DNA of 64,000 bases, taken from positions 124,001-188,000 of the IMG/VR virus record IMGVR_UViG_3300027573_000779; one strand, 5' to 3'. Origin of the DNA: a virus. The position numbers were made by a program, and so were the translations under genes. The notes below the pieces were generated by a model. The model saw only the letters and a list, made by a program, of their open reading frames with translations. It did not search any database and was not told the origin of the DNA. Below, one piece after another: positions 18,461 to 25,693 of this stretch (within the stretch, counting starts at the first letter, position 1; each line of letters begins with the position of its first letter).

Positions 18461-19162
18461 TTAAGATACAATATCTATTTCTCCGTTGCGAATTACTTTT
18501 AAAACTCTAATCATAATCTTTTTTTTCATATTTTGAATATGTTTGTAGCCGGGACTTCGATTATGCTCGTTGGTTTTATAACCTAAAAGCCTAGCCACTT
18601 CTTCTTCGTCTAAATGGTCAACATAGAGAGCTTTATAAATCTTCCATTGTTGGGGTTTTAAAACAGACGCCATTTTTTTATGAATGTTAGCACCAGTCCT
18701 TTCAATATCAATACTATCTTCTGATTGGTTGTATACTTCTTGAATATGATGTTCTAAAGGAAGGGGTAGTTTTGTATCAAAAGCGCGTTTTTTTGTTTTT
18801 TCCCATTGGGCGTAAAGAGGACAGTTGCTGCACTGTTTAGTATAAATAGAACATAAATCGTCCCCCTCGGAAGCGGCGCACCTGAGACAAGGACGTGAAT
18901 AGTTGCTATAATGATTGCGAACCAGATTTCTTATTTGACTTGAAATCACCTTGTTTATCCATGGTCCCAATGGGCGACTTGGGTCATATAAACTCCATTT
19001 TTTATAAATATGTATTCTTAAAATTTGGGAAACATCATCAAAATCCATCCAAGTAAGTGCGGTTAAGTTCCATTTGCCACGCCTTTTGTTAATTTCTACA
19101 TTAATTTCTTCTATACAATCCTCAAACTCAAGAGGAACTTTTTTAACTTTCATAAACGCCAA
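18461..19162 (-). CDS. Sigma-70-like phage sigma factor
   Basis: 233 aa. Residues about 35-85 match sigma region 2 (FDDVSQ..., YDPSRPLGPWI, SSQIRNLVRNHY). A Cys cluster (CLRC, then three more Cys to about residue 120) is a likely zinc site between the domains. Residues about 185-230 look like a region 4 helix-turn-helix (LDEEEVARLLGY). Known analogues direct late transcription. It would be the natural partner of the GTGTAAT boxes upstream of late genes. Confidence 0.75.
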   Translation of the reverse strand: MAFMKVKKVPLEFEDCIEEINVEINKRRGKWNLTALTWMDFDDVSQILRIHIYKKWSLYDPSRPLGPWINKVISSQIRNLVRNHYSNYSRPCLRCAASEGDDLCSIYTKQCSNCPLYAQWEKTKKRAFDTKLPLPLEHHIQEVYNQSEDSIDIERTGANIHKKMASVLKPQQWKIYKALYVDHLDEEEVARLLGYKTNEHNRSPGYKHIQNMKKKIMIRVLKVIRNGEIDIVS

Positions 19163-19612
19163 TTAATCTTGGCTTTTGTTCCTCCGACTAAATGACTGTG
19201 GTTTAATAGCCCCTGCTTCTCTAGAAAACTCTTCTAAAAACTTCTTTTGAGACACTTTGGGGTTTTTTTGTCTTAGTTTTTCAAGAGATTTTATGTCTAC
19301 TGGCCTTCCAGCAGCTAAATCCTTAATAGTGGTTTTTGTGGGTTTGTTATGAATTACTTCTACCTGAATATCGGATAAAGACTGTACGGCTTCTTCGGCG
19401 CTTAAATTGTCATCTTCTTCATCTGTTTCTTCTTCGTAATCGGTCTGAACTGAAGGGGGAGGAGGACGGTTGGGGGGACGTTTAAGCAGGGGGGGTTTGC
19501 TGGCCACATTAGTTATTCCCGCAAAAGGGGTGCCACAAAAAGCACAAAGTCTAGGTTTATCTAATGAATATTCGGTTGCTTTACCGCAACTACTGCAAAA
19601 AGTTCTATTCAT
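19163..19612 (-). CDS. Small zinc-ribbon protein, acidic centre
   Basis: 149 aa. An N-terminal zinc ribbon (CSSCGKA ... CAFCGTP, residues 6-26) is followed by a Pro-rich then very acidic segment and a basic C-terminus. It abuts the sigma-like gene with no gap and is first in the late minus-strand unit. A GTGTAAG box (19627-19633) and TATAAT lie upstream. A transcription-accessory role is a guess. Confidence 0.6.
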   Translation of the reverse strand: MNRTFCSSCGKATEYSLDKPRLCAFCGTPFAGITNVASKPPLLKRPPNRPPPPSVQTDYEEETDEEDDNLSAEEAVQSLSDIQVEVIHNKPTKTTIKDLAAGRPVDIKSLEKLRQKNPKVSQKKFLEEFSREAGAIKPQSFSRRNKSQD

Positions 19613-19626
19613 ACTACCTAATTATA

Positions 19627-19633
19627 CTTACAC
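19627..19633 (-). promoter_or_regulatory. GTGTAAG late-type box
   Basis: 14 nt before the first gene (zinc ribbon) of the late minus unit; a TATAAT follows it. Confidence 0.35.
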
Positions 19634-19684
19634 GTAATATATTTTTCTAATCAAAATATTTTTACAAATCTTGGATTACTAACG

Positions 19685-19691
19685 GTGTAAT
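19685..19691 (+). promoter_or_regulatory. GTGTAAT late-type box
   Basis: 9 nt before the endonuclease ATG on the plus strand. Confidence 0.35.
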
Positions 19692-19700
19692 CAAAGAAGA

Positions 19701-20708
19701 ATGATACATAAGCCTTGGAAATTAAAAGAAATTGAATATTTAAAAACAAATTACTCAAACACACAAAACGGCATTTTAGCAAAACATTTAAACAGAACCG
19801 TTTCCTCTGTTTATAGTGAAGCTCATATTCTTAAACTTAAAAAAAGCAAAGAATTTAAAAGCTGGCTTATCGGAAAGCGTAATAAAATGACCGGAAGAGA
19901 CCTCAGTCCTAGTTTATTACAAGAAATTGCATTAAAATATAAAAGCAGGGCGGAATTTCAAACTATGGACCCTTCAGCGTATAGCACGGCAAGGCGACTG
20001 AATCTATTAGATAGTATTTGCAAACATATGATTAAAGCCTCATTTAGTATTCCACAATTAATTTTACAAGATATTTTGAATGAAATATTAAAGTCAGAAT
20101 GTTTATATAATTCTAGAAAAATTATTCCTCCTTATGAAATAGATTTGTTTTATCAGGAATTCAATTTGGCCTTCGAATATCACGGTAAACGCTGGCACCT
20201 TAATAATGTGCGAGACGAGAGAAAATTAAAGCTTTTCAATGAAAAGGGGATTAAGGTTTTTTATTTAATAGAAAATAACAGAAATTATGAAGAAGATATT
20301 AAAAATCAACTAATACTTTTGTTGCCACAAATCAATTCACATTGTAATAAAAACATAACCAAAGAACAAATTTCGAACTACGCAATTAAAAATCCTTATA
20401 AAAAAGTTTATAACGAAGAAAAATTAATAAGTGTAGCTAAACAGTATTCCTCCTTTAAAGAGTTTAGAACTAAGGAAAAACCAATTTACGTAAAGCTTAG
20501 TAGAATGCGCCTAATTGACAAAGCAACGAGTCACATGGAGGACAGAAGAAAGGAGCGAAATCTAGAAGAGGTTAAAATGGTTGTTTCTAAATATGAAAAA
20601 CTTATAGACTTGATAAAAAATGATTTGGGTGCCTACGGATGGATTAGAAAACATGGACGTTGGGATTTAGTCTCTCATATTAAAGCGCAAAGACCAGTAA
20701 GCAATTAA
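19701..20708 (+). CDS. Vsr-like (EDxHD-type) homing endonuclease-like protein
   Basis: 335 aa. A Myb/SANT-like N-terminus (W-K-L-K-E-I-E-Y-L) precedes a Vsr-like nuclease core with YEIDLF, a FEYHGKRWH motif and RDERK. Three about 40-residue modules (A-x-x-Y-x-S-x-x-E-F-...-A-x-x-L-x-L-L-D-x-x-x-HM type) flank the nuclease and are probable DNA-reading HTH units. It is the only + gene between two minus-strand blocks, as expected of a free-standing mobile endonuclease. A GTGTAAT box lies 9 nt upstream of the ATG. Confidence 0.75.
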   Translation: MIHKPWKLKEIEYLKTNYSNTQNGILAKHLNRTVSSVYSEAHILKLKKSKEFKSWLIGKRNKMTGRDLSPSLLQEIALKYKSRAEFQTMDPSAYSTARRLNLLDSICKHMIKASFSIPQLILQDILNEILKSECLYNSRKIIPPYEIDLFYQEFNLAFEYHGKRWHLNNVRDERKLKLFNEKGIKVFYLIENNRNYEEDIKNQLILLLPQINSHCNKNITKEQISNYAIKNPYKKVYNEEKLISVAKQYSSFKEFRTKEKPIYVKLSRMRLIDKATSHMEDRRKERNLEEVKMVVSKYEKLIDLIKNDLGAYGWIRKHGRWDLVSHIKAQRPVSN

Positions 20709-20722
20709 ATCTTTCTTTGGAT

Positions 20723-21448
20723 TCAGGGACGCATTACTTCTAAAGCTTCTACAAGAAATTTAAGAAAGTCTGAACGAACTATATCCTCTGTTTCAAATTT
20801 AAAACAATAAATTCCATTTTCTTTTGCGAGAGGATAGTTATTAAAGTGATTGTATAAATTGTTAAATCCACCCCTACTTCCATTGTTTAGGTCGGTTTGT
20901 TTAGGGTCAGCCAAAATAAAACATTTGGAAAAGTGACCGAACCGCGTAAGAATAGTAACTATTTCATTGTGTCCAGAATTTTGACACTCATCGTAGATAA
21001 AGCATTTGGCGTTCCAACTCATTCCTCTAGCATAATTAGGAGGATAAGAAAAAACCCTTTTCTCTTTTTCTAATGCTTTGACTTGATGTTTAGGCAGAAG
21101 TTCTTCAAGTTTGTCCGTAAAAGGAAGGTTATAAAAATAAAATTTATCTGAAACCTCTCCGGGTAAAAAACCGATTTTAAAACTAGAACTTTCAACAGCA
21201 GAGCGAATATAAATAAGTTCCGAAACTCGTTTTTGGTCAAGAAGTTTTAATCCGCAATAAACCGCCAAAAGCGTCTTACTTGTCCCTGCTGGACCCGACA
21301 CAAATATAACTTTAGTGTTTTTATCTAACGCAATATCTATAAACTCTTTTTGCTTTTTAGTCCATTTAAATTCGCGTATATCAAGGTTTTCCTTAAGCTT
21401 GTCCCTTTGATAAACATAGAGAGACTCATCCGTTTTCTTTTCTTTCAT
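20723..21448 (-). CDS. phoH: PhoH-like ATPase
   Basis: 241 aa, short PhoH type common in phages. Walker A GPAGTSKT (residues about 55-62), Walker B-like FIYDE followed by CQN, and a late ILADPKQTD motif fit the PhoH/SF1-like P-loop family. Its role is RNA- or nucleotide-linked but not fixed for phage members. Two GTGTA(A/G) boxes (about 21458 and 21469) lie upstream. Confidence 0.85.
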   Translation of the reverse strand: MKEKKTDESLYVYQRDKLKENLDIREFKWTKKQKEFIDIALDKNTKVIFVSGPAGTSKTLLAVYCGLKLLDQKRVSELIYIRSAVESSSFKIGFLPGEVSDKFYFYNLPFTDKLEELLPKHQVKALEKEKRVFSYPPNYARGMSWNAKCFIYDECQNSGHNEIVTILTRFGHFSKCFILADPKQTDLNNGSRGGFNNLYNHFNNYPLAKENGIYCFKFETEDIVRSDFLKFLVEALEVMRP

Positions 21449-21468
21449 ATTAAAGAACTACACTATGT

Positions 21469-21475
21469 ATTACAC
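21469..21475 (-). promoter_or_regulatory. GTGTAAT late-type box
   Basis: 20 nt before the PhoH ATG; a second GTGTAG lies 9 nt before it. Confidence 0.35.
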
Positions 21476-22624
21476 CTACCTAAACAGCATAGTTCCTTTA
21501 TTCTCCTCGTGAAAAGTTTCAAAGTCCAAATTATAAATATCGGCAATAGACATTCCCTCCCGGTCAATATGGTTAACATTCTTGCCTAGTTTTTGCGCCA
21601 ATGTTACTGATTTATCATAAGACAGCTTTTTAAACTCATATTCAACCTTCAAGCGCCCCTTCCGAAGCAGCGCTCTATCAATTGATTCTTTTTTGGCATT
21701 AAAAGTAACTATAATAGAAGTGTTTAAAATTGAACCCACAATGCCATCAGTTAAATTTAAAACGGTGCTGATGAGAGAATTGTTGCTTCCATCACGTTCC
21801 AAAACCGCTTTTTCGGCATCCTCTAAAATCAAAACAACATTGTTATTATCAGTTAATAATCTAATAAAATCAGGCTCAATTAAAGCATTAACCATATTGG
21901 TTGGCACGAATATAAATTTTCGTTGAACACACTTGGTAAGATGTTTAAGATAGCTGGTTTTTCCTGTGCCGGGGTCGCCGTGAAAAATATACAAACCAGA
22001 CCGACTGGTGTTTAGGCGCTCAACAATTGAATTATGAACATCAATAAATCCTTCTGGATAATTTAATTCTAAGTTAGTGTTTAGGTCGTCAAGAGGAAAA
22101 TTACTTACTGCTAAGTTTCCAGAATGTCCCTTAATTAAAAGACTAACTTCGGAGCGGTTTTTAGGAACAATTGGAAAACGTTCATTTAGTTTATTAAAAA
22201 TATCAAAAAAATAAACGTCATCAACGCAAATATCCAAACTATATTCACTCGCTTTCCCATGATTATTAACATTGAGTTTTAACAAACAATTCCCCTTTTT
22301 GTACTTACAAAAAAACACTTCATAAAAAGAACGGTTTTCGTCATCAGTAAAAATAGCCTGCGTTAAATTATCTGATTTGTTTGTATCACAATTAGATATA
22401 GTTTTTTCGCTTCGACTGTTCTTTACAATACTCCATATTTCAAAATCCTCCCCATCTAATATATGTTTAAAAAGCTCTTCGCTTATATCATTAAAAAAGT
22501 AGGTACTTGGTAAAGTTTTATAAAAACATTCAAATAAATAGGGCAAACTAATATCACCTAAACTGGCATTATAATAATCAAAAAACTGAAAACTCTTATC
22601 CAAAGTTACTTTTTTAATTTCCAT
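21476..22624 (-). CDS. AAA+ ATPase
   Basis: 382 aa. The N-terminal about 190 residues are unrecognised. The C-terminal AAA+ domain has Walker A GDPGTGKT, Walker B VVLILEDAE, a sensor-like TFN and a DRALLRKGR stretch as in Bcs1/FtsH-type AAA proteins. Its promoter (-35 22656-22661, TAGATT 22632-22637) places the ATG 7 nt after the -10 box, so the mRNA is probably leaderless. Confidence 0.8.
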   Translation of the reverse strand: MEIKKVTLDKSFQFFDYYNASLGDISLPYLFECFYKTLPSTYFFNDISEELFKHILDGEDFEIWSIVKNSRSEKTISNCDTNKSDNLTQAIFTDDENRSFYEVFFCKYKKGNCLLKLNVNNHGKASEYSLDICVDDVYFFDIFNKLNERFPIVPKNRSEVSLLIKGHSGNLAVSNFPLDDLNTNLELNYPEGFIDVHNSIVERLNTSRSGLYIFHGDPGTGKTSYLKHLTKCVQRKFIFVPTNMVNALIEPDFIRLLTDNNNVVLILEDAEKAVLERDGSNNSLISTVLNLTDGIVGSILNTSIIVTFNAKKESIDRALLRKGRLKVEYEFKKLSYDKSVTLAQKLGKNVNHIDREGMSIADIYNLDFETFHEENKGTMLFR

Positions 22625-22654
22625 TGTTAATAATCTACTAAAATCTTTAATTTT

Positions 22655-22691
22655 TTGTCAATTGACAAATGCACCAAACCCTTCATAAAAT
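22655..22691. promoter_or_regulatory. Back-to-back divergent promoters with palindromic -35
   Basis: The palindrome TTGTCAATTGACAA (22655-22668) supplies TTGACA to both strands. Plus: TTGACA 22662, TAAAAT 22686-22691, ATG at 22699 (7 nt later). Minus: TTGACA 22661, TAGATT 22637-22632, ATG at 22624 (7 nt later). Both spacers are 18 bp. Confidence 0.65.
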
Positions 22692-22698
22692 TAAGAAC

Positions 22699-22980
22699 AT
22701 GGGTAAATGCGCTAAATGTGATAAAAGAGTTGGTTTAAACGAAAGTTTTTTAATTGAGTTCACGGCTGAAACTTCGGTCTGGTATCTCAACAAAAAACAC
22801 TCAAACCGTTTTACGTTTTCAAACATGCTTTGTGCGGTTTGCGCCCAAAGAGAACTGAACAATGAAACTGCTAACCCTAACGGATGCAACGTTTTACGTA
22901 AAAGGGTTACCTGTAATTGTTGCAACGAAGAAATTATGACCACCAACCACAAATGTCCCCAAATCCCGCTTTTTACATGA
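22699..22980 (+). CDS. Small zinc-binding protein
   Basis: 93 aa from the ATG at 22699, chosen because it lies 7 nt after the -10 box; a start at 22669 would overlap the promoter. It has paired Cys motifs: CAKCDKR, CAVCAQR, CNCC and a final HKC. Function unknown. Confidence 0.6.
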   Translation: MGKCAKCDKRVGLNESFLIEFTAETSVWYLNKKHSNRFTFSNMLCAVCAQRELNNETANPNGCNVLRKRVTCNCCNEEIMTTNHKCPQIPLFT

Positions 22981-23171
22981 TTGACAACCCAAAAAAACAT
23001 AGTATCATAGCTAGAAAGGTGCAAACCTTTAATCATATCACTAATCGTTGGGTAACATTCATATACTTGGATAAACGTGAAAAGTTCGACCCAAAGAACT
23101 ATTTGGAACAAAATTTCAAATGGCGCATTATTAAAGAGGTTGTGGAACAGCCTTGGAAAGCTGGCGCTTGA
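22977..23171 (+). CDS. Small hypothetical protein
   Basis: 64 aa. The ATG overlaps the previous stop (ATGA), so translation is probably coupled. Basic, with aromatic residues and no recognised domain. Its end overlaps a convergent zinc-ribbon gene by 41 nt. Confidence 0.55.
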   Translation: MIDNPKKHSIIARKVQTFNHITNRWVTFIYLDKREKFDPKNYLEQNFKWRIIKEVVEQPWKAGA

Positions 23172-23343
23172 CCAGCACTTTTTTAATTAATCGTTCCTTA
23201 TGCTTTTGATAAAAAGCTTTTTGTTTTACCTTCATACAACCAATACAGTGATACTGAAGACCATCTTTGGTCCCGGCCTGTTTGCGGAACTCGGTAAGAG
23301 GTTTCTCCCTCCAACATTTTGTGCAAGTTTTAAAGATTTCCAC
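23131..23343 (-). CDS. Small zinc-ribbon (HNH-like) protein
   Basis: 70 aa. CTKCWREKPLTEFRK ... CIGC is the two-CxxC ribbon often seen next to or within phage HNH-type proteins; no HNH catalytic His is visible. It is a lone minus-strand gene in a plus block. Confidence 0.6.
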   Translation of the reverse strand: MEIFKTCTKCWREKPLTEFRKQAGTKDGLQYHCIGCMKVKQKAFYQKHKERLIKKVLVKRQLSKAVPQPL

Positions 23344-23357
23344 ACTACTCTTTACAC

Positions 23358-23546
23358 ATGATTGCGATTTTTGGCATTTATTGCTTGATTGGCCTGTTAT
23401 ATTCGGTTGTCTCTATTATCTGCCAAAGAAAGAAGCTGTTGATGTATGAAACATCTAAAGTTTTTCTTGTCCTTTCAATAGTTGTTTTTGGAACGTTTTT
23501 GTGGCCAATTGTGGTCTACTGGAAATTTAAAAATTTACAACGTTGA
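23358..23546 (+). CDS. Small membrane protein, two TM helices
   Basis: 62 aa. Hydrophobic segments at residues 2-20 and 36-53 are separated by a basic loop. Its TGA overlaps the next ATG. No similarity recognised; a holin-like role cannot be claimed. Confidence 0.55.
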   Translation: MIAIFGIYCLIGLLYSVVSIICQRKKLLMYETSKVFLVLSIVVFGTFLWPIVVYWKFKNLQR

Positions 23547-23767
23547 TGAAAACAAGAAAGCTTGTAGAACTTGATAATCAAATTAAAGCTTCTATCTTAC
23601 AACAAGCTATGTCACAACAAGCCAATGAAAACTTAGTAAATAAGATTCATACAATTTATAATAATATTTCCCATGACATTTGGACAAATTTAGGCTCTCA
23701 AATATTTTTGTGTGCTTCCTCAACTTTTAAAGAGGACCAGTTAATCAAACAAACAAATGACTATTGA
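23543..23767 (+). CDS. Small hypothetical protein
   Basis: 74 aa, helical, Gln-rich (LQQAMSQQA). Overlaps its neighbours at both ends (TGATG upstream, 11 nt downstream), consistent with a coupled operon. Function unknown. Confidence 0.5.
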   Translation: MMKTRKLVELDNQIKASILQQAMSQQANENLVNKIHTIYNNISHDIWTNLGSQIFLCASSTFKEDQLIKQTNDY

Positions 23768-23960
23768 ATCCTACTACTTAATCAAGGAAGAAGCGCTTTC
23801 TGCGCTCCAAAACGAAGTAAACAAGTATATTAAAGCGGGTTTTGAGCCGCATGGGTCGCTTGCGATTCGAGTTTTGGGCGCTAACAGTTACTTTTACATC
23901 CAACCAATGATAAAATATAATTCTTTTTGTAAACAAAAAAAGAGCCATGAATTTAGTTAA
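23757..23960 (+). CDS. DUF1737-like small protein
   Basis: 67 aa. The pattern Y-x-L ... V-N-K-Y-I-K-x-G-F-x-P-x-G-S ... Y-x-Q-P-M fits the small DUF1737 family of phages and bacteria, whose function is unknown. Confidence 0.6.
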   Translation: MTIESYYLIKEEALSALQNEVNKYIKAGFEPHGSLAIRVLGANSYFYIQPMIKYNSFCKQKKSHEFS

Positions 23961-24138
23961 AATTTATAAAACTATAGTAATAGGTCAAATTTACAAAACG
24001 GCTAATTTACTCAACTGTCAGATTTTTGAACAAACAAAACTAACACTACCTCCTACATTCCCCCCCCTTCCCTTTGAGATTAAACGAGAAATTCGTAATC
24101 AACTTCATGACCAGTTTAAAAAAGAAATTTTTAGATAA
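23947..24138 (+). CDS. Small hypothetical protein
   Basis: 63 aa, overlapping the preceding gene by 14 nt. Contains a short Pro-rich turn (LPPTFPPLPFEIK) before a basic helical end. Not recognised. Confidence 0.45.
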   Translation: MNLVKIYKTIVIGQIYKTANLLNCQIFEQTKLTLPPTFPPLPFEIKREIRNQLHDQFKKEIFR

Positions 24139-24301
24139 TTTTTTAGTTGTAATGACTTCAGAAATTAAAATACATAGAGTTGTTCGTGAACAACTTGATG
24201 GCAAATTAGATTGGAAAATAACTCCCATCTTTTCTATGTTTTCGAACAATCGTGAAATAATACAAAAGCAAATAGAAGAGGTGTTGGATGAAGTATTTTA
24301 A
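24107..24301 (+). CDS. Small hypothetical protein, start uncertain
   Basis: 64 aa from the ATG at 24107; starts at 24074 or 24152 are also possible. It ends with an amphipathic helix (QKQIEEVLDEVF). Function unknown. Confidence 0.4.
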   Translation: MTSLKKKFLDNFLVVMTSEIKIHRVVREQLDGKLDWKITPIFSMFSNNREIIQKQIEEVLDEVF

Positions 24302-24485
24302 TTTAGTATATAGCGAAATGAGAAAAATAGATGACTCGTTTAACGATTCTATTTCAACTCAAAGTTTGCACTATCCACAGTCATGGATTATTTATATAAA
24401 GCTTGACCGCGAAATAATAGCACGTGTCGGAATGCCAATTAAACTATTAATGGAGGAGGCTCTAGATGGACTCTTTACAAGATAA
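24288..24485 (+). CDS. Small hypothetical protein
   Basis: 65 aa. A GAGG ribosome site lies inside the preceding gene, which it overlaps by 14 nt. Resembles 24648-24857 in pattern (Y-x-E-M-x-x-I-D ... L-x-I-D/L-D-x-E), so the two may be diverged paralogues. Confidence 0.45.
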   Translation: MKYFNLVYSEMRKIDDSFNDSISTQSLHYPQSWIIYIKLDREIIARVGMPIKLLMEEALDGLFTR

Positions 24486-24651
24486 AATAAATAACATAAA
24501 ACAACCAATACTCAACTCTATTGTGCTTCAAGGATATAGATATCCTAAAACCAATTCAGGGACGTATTTATCGCTTTGCGATGAGACAATAAATAATTAT
24601 CGAATCCAAATTGAAGAGCAAATGTTAATTGAAACACAAATGTTTAAATGA
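24466..24651 (+). CDS. Small hypothetical protein
   Basis: 61 aa. A strong GGAGGAGG site lies about 7 nt before the ATG, inside the preceding gene. Not recognised. Confidence 0.5.
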   Translation: MDSLQDKINNIKQPILNSIVLQGYRYPKTNSGTYLSLCDETINNYRIQIEEQMLIETQMFK

Positions 24652-24857
24652 ACCGTTTAAAAAACCTTAATTTAAAAAACCTTAATATAGTATTTAATAA
24701 GATGACTGAAATAGATGCGTTGCTTGCTAAATCTATTAATTTTACATATTCAACTCGCCCCTCAGAAATTTATCTTGAAATTGACAACGAAACAGCAAGT
24801 ATCAAATTTCCAGTTTGTCAAAATTGTGTTTTTGAAAATGTTTTTATAAATGAATAA
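24648..24857 (+). CDS. Small hypothetical protein
   Basis: 69 aa. ATGA overlap with the upstream stop. Its N-terminus contains two copies of LKNLN. Possible paralogue of 24288-24485. Confidence 0.45.
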   Translation: MNRLKNLNLKNLNIVFNKMTEIDALLAKSINFTYSTRPSEIYLEIDNETASIKFPVCQNCVFENVFINE

Positions 24858-25101
24858 TCAGTTTACATTAGTTTTCAGCGCCCAAGAGAAGGAGGAGCTT
24901 CTTGAAATCTTTAAAAACCATCCTAAATGGCAAGAAAAAATTAAAAATTCAAGTAATTCTTTCGTGTGGGAAAACATTATAACTTATCAAGGTTGCGCCG
25001 ATAGGGGGTTTTGTTTTAAATGTAATATCTTTCTAGCTGATACATTGTGTTTTTGCGGAGGGGGTTTTTGCCCCAAGTGTGGCGGCTATGTAGCTATGTA
25101 G
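24850..25101 (+). CDS. Small zinc-binding protein
   Basis: 83 aa. The C-terminal 30 residues hold Cys pairs (CFKC, CFCG, CPKC) that can bind one or two zinc ions. Overlaps the previous gene by 8 nt. Confidence 0.55.
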   Translation: MNNQFTLVFSAQEKEELLEIFKNHPKWQEKIKNSSNSFVWENIITYQGCADRGFCFKCNIFLADTLCFCGGGFCPKCGGYVAM

Positions 25102-25220
25102 TCCCGCGCTCTTCTCCTGAGAAACTTGATGGTATTTTTGAAGTCCATTATACCAACAGTAACATAAAACCCATTAAACAAAGGTTTGAAAATGGTCAGT
25201 GGAAGGAAACAATTACTTGA
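25077..25220 (+). CDS. Short overlapping ORF (47 aa, GTG start)
   Basis: A 47-codon frame begins with GTG inside the end of the zinc protein, 12 nt after GGAGGGGG. Residues after the overlap (SPEKLDGIFEVHYTNSNIK...) have protein-like composition and fill an otherwise empty gap. It could also be a frameshifted tail of the preceding gene. Confidence 0.35.
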   Translation: MWRLCSYVVPRSSPEKLDGIFEVHYTNSNIKPIKQRFENGQWKETIT

Positions 25221-25221
25221 T

Positions 25222-25449
25222 ATGAAAAAACGCGATTATGTGGCTATTCATTATGTGACTGCCCACCTTCTTTCTAAAATTACATCGTTTACCGGTTTAA
25301 TAGAAAATAAATGTACCTATAATCCCAAAATAGAAGCTCTTTACTATAAAATAGGAGAAGCCTCAAATCGAGGCGCAGTTTCCAATTTTTGTATGAAGTT
25401 TTTTAGAAATGCTAACATTTTCAATAGAAACAAAAAAACACAGTTGTAA
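25222..25449 (+). CDS. Small hypothetical protein
   Basis: 75 aa from the ATG at 25222, 1 nt after the previous stop. A TTG start at 25186 is possible but overlaps that ORF. Basic and helical; unknown. Confidence 0.45.
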   Translation: MKKRDYVAIHYVTAHLLSKITSFTGLIENKCTYNPKIEALYYKIGEASNRGAVSNFCMKFFRNANIFNRNKKTQL

Positions 25450-25462
25450 ATATGGAGACCGT

Positions 25463-25672
25463 ATGATGGATATTATTAATCCAGACGAAATAGAAGAGCG
25501 GGTTTTTGGAAATATTTTTGGTAAAATATTCAGTCGCATTGAAATGCCAATAATGGAATCAATTGAAAAACAAATTTTATTACCCGTTGAAAACATAAGA
25601 AAGGATATTGAAACGGCAACACTTGAATTTATTGTTAATAATGTGGTTGATAATAGCCCTTTTATAAACTAA
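25463..25672 (+). CDS. Small hypothetical protein
   Basis: 69 aa. The ATG at 25463 is chosen because GGAG lies 5 nt before it, just after the previous stop; an ATG at 25409 would overlap by 41 nt. Acidic and helical. Confidence 0.45.
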   Translation: MMDIINPDEIEERVFGNIFGKIFSRIEMPIMESIEKQILLPVENIRKDIETATLEFIVNNVVDNSPFIN

Positions 25673-25679
25673 AAAAACA

Positions 25680-25686
25680 GTGTAAT
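25680..25686 (+). promoter_or_regulatory. GTGTAAT late-type box upstream of the protease
   Basis: GTGTAAT ends 7 nt before the protease ATG, with no good -35 box. It matches boxes before the fibre, portal, PhoH and endonuclease genes. Confidence 0.35.
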
Positions 25687-25693
25687 AGCTTTT

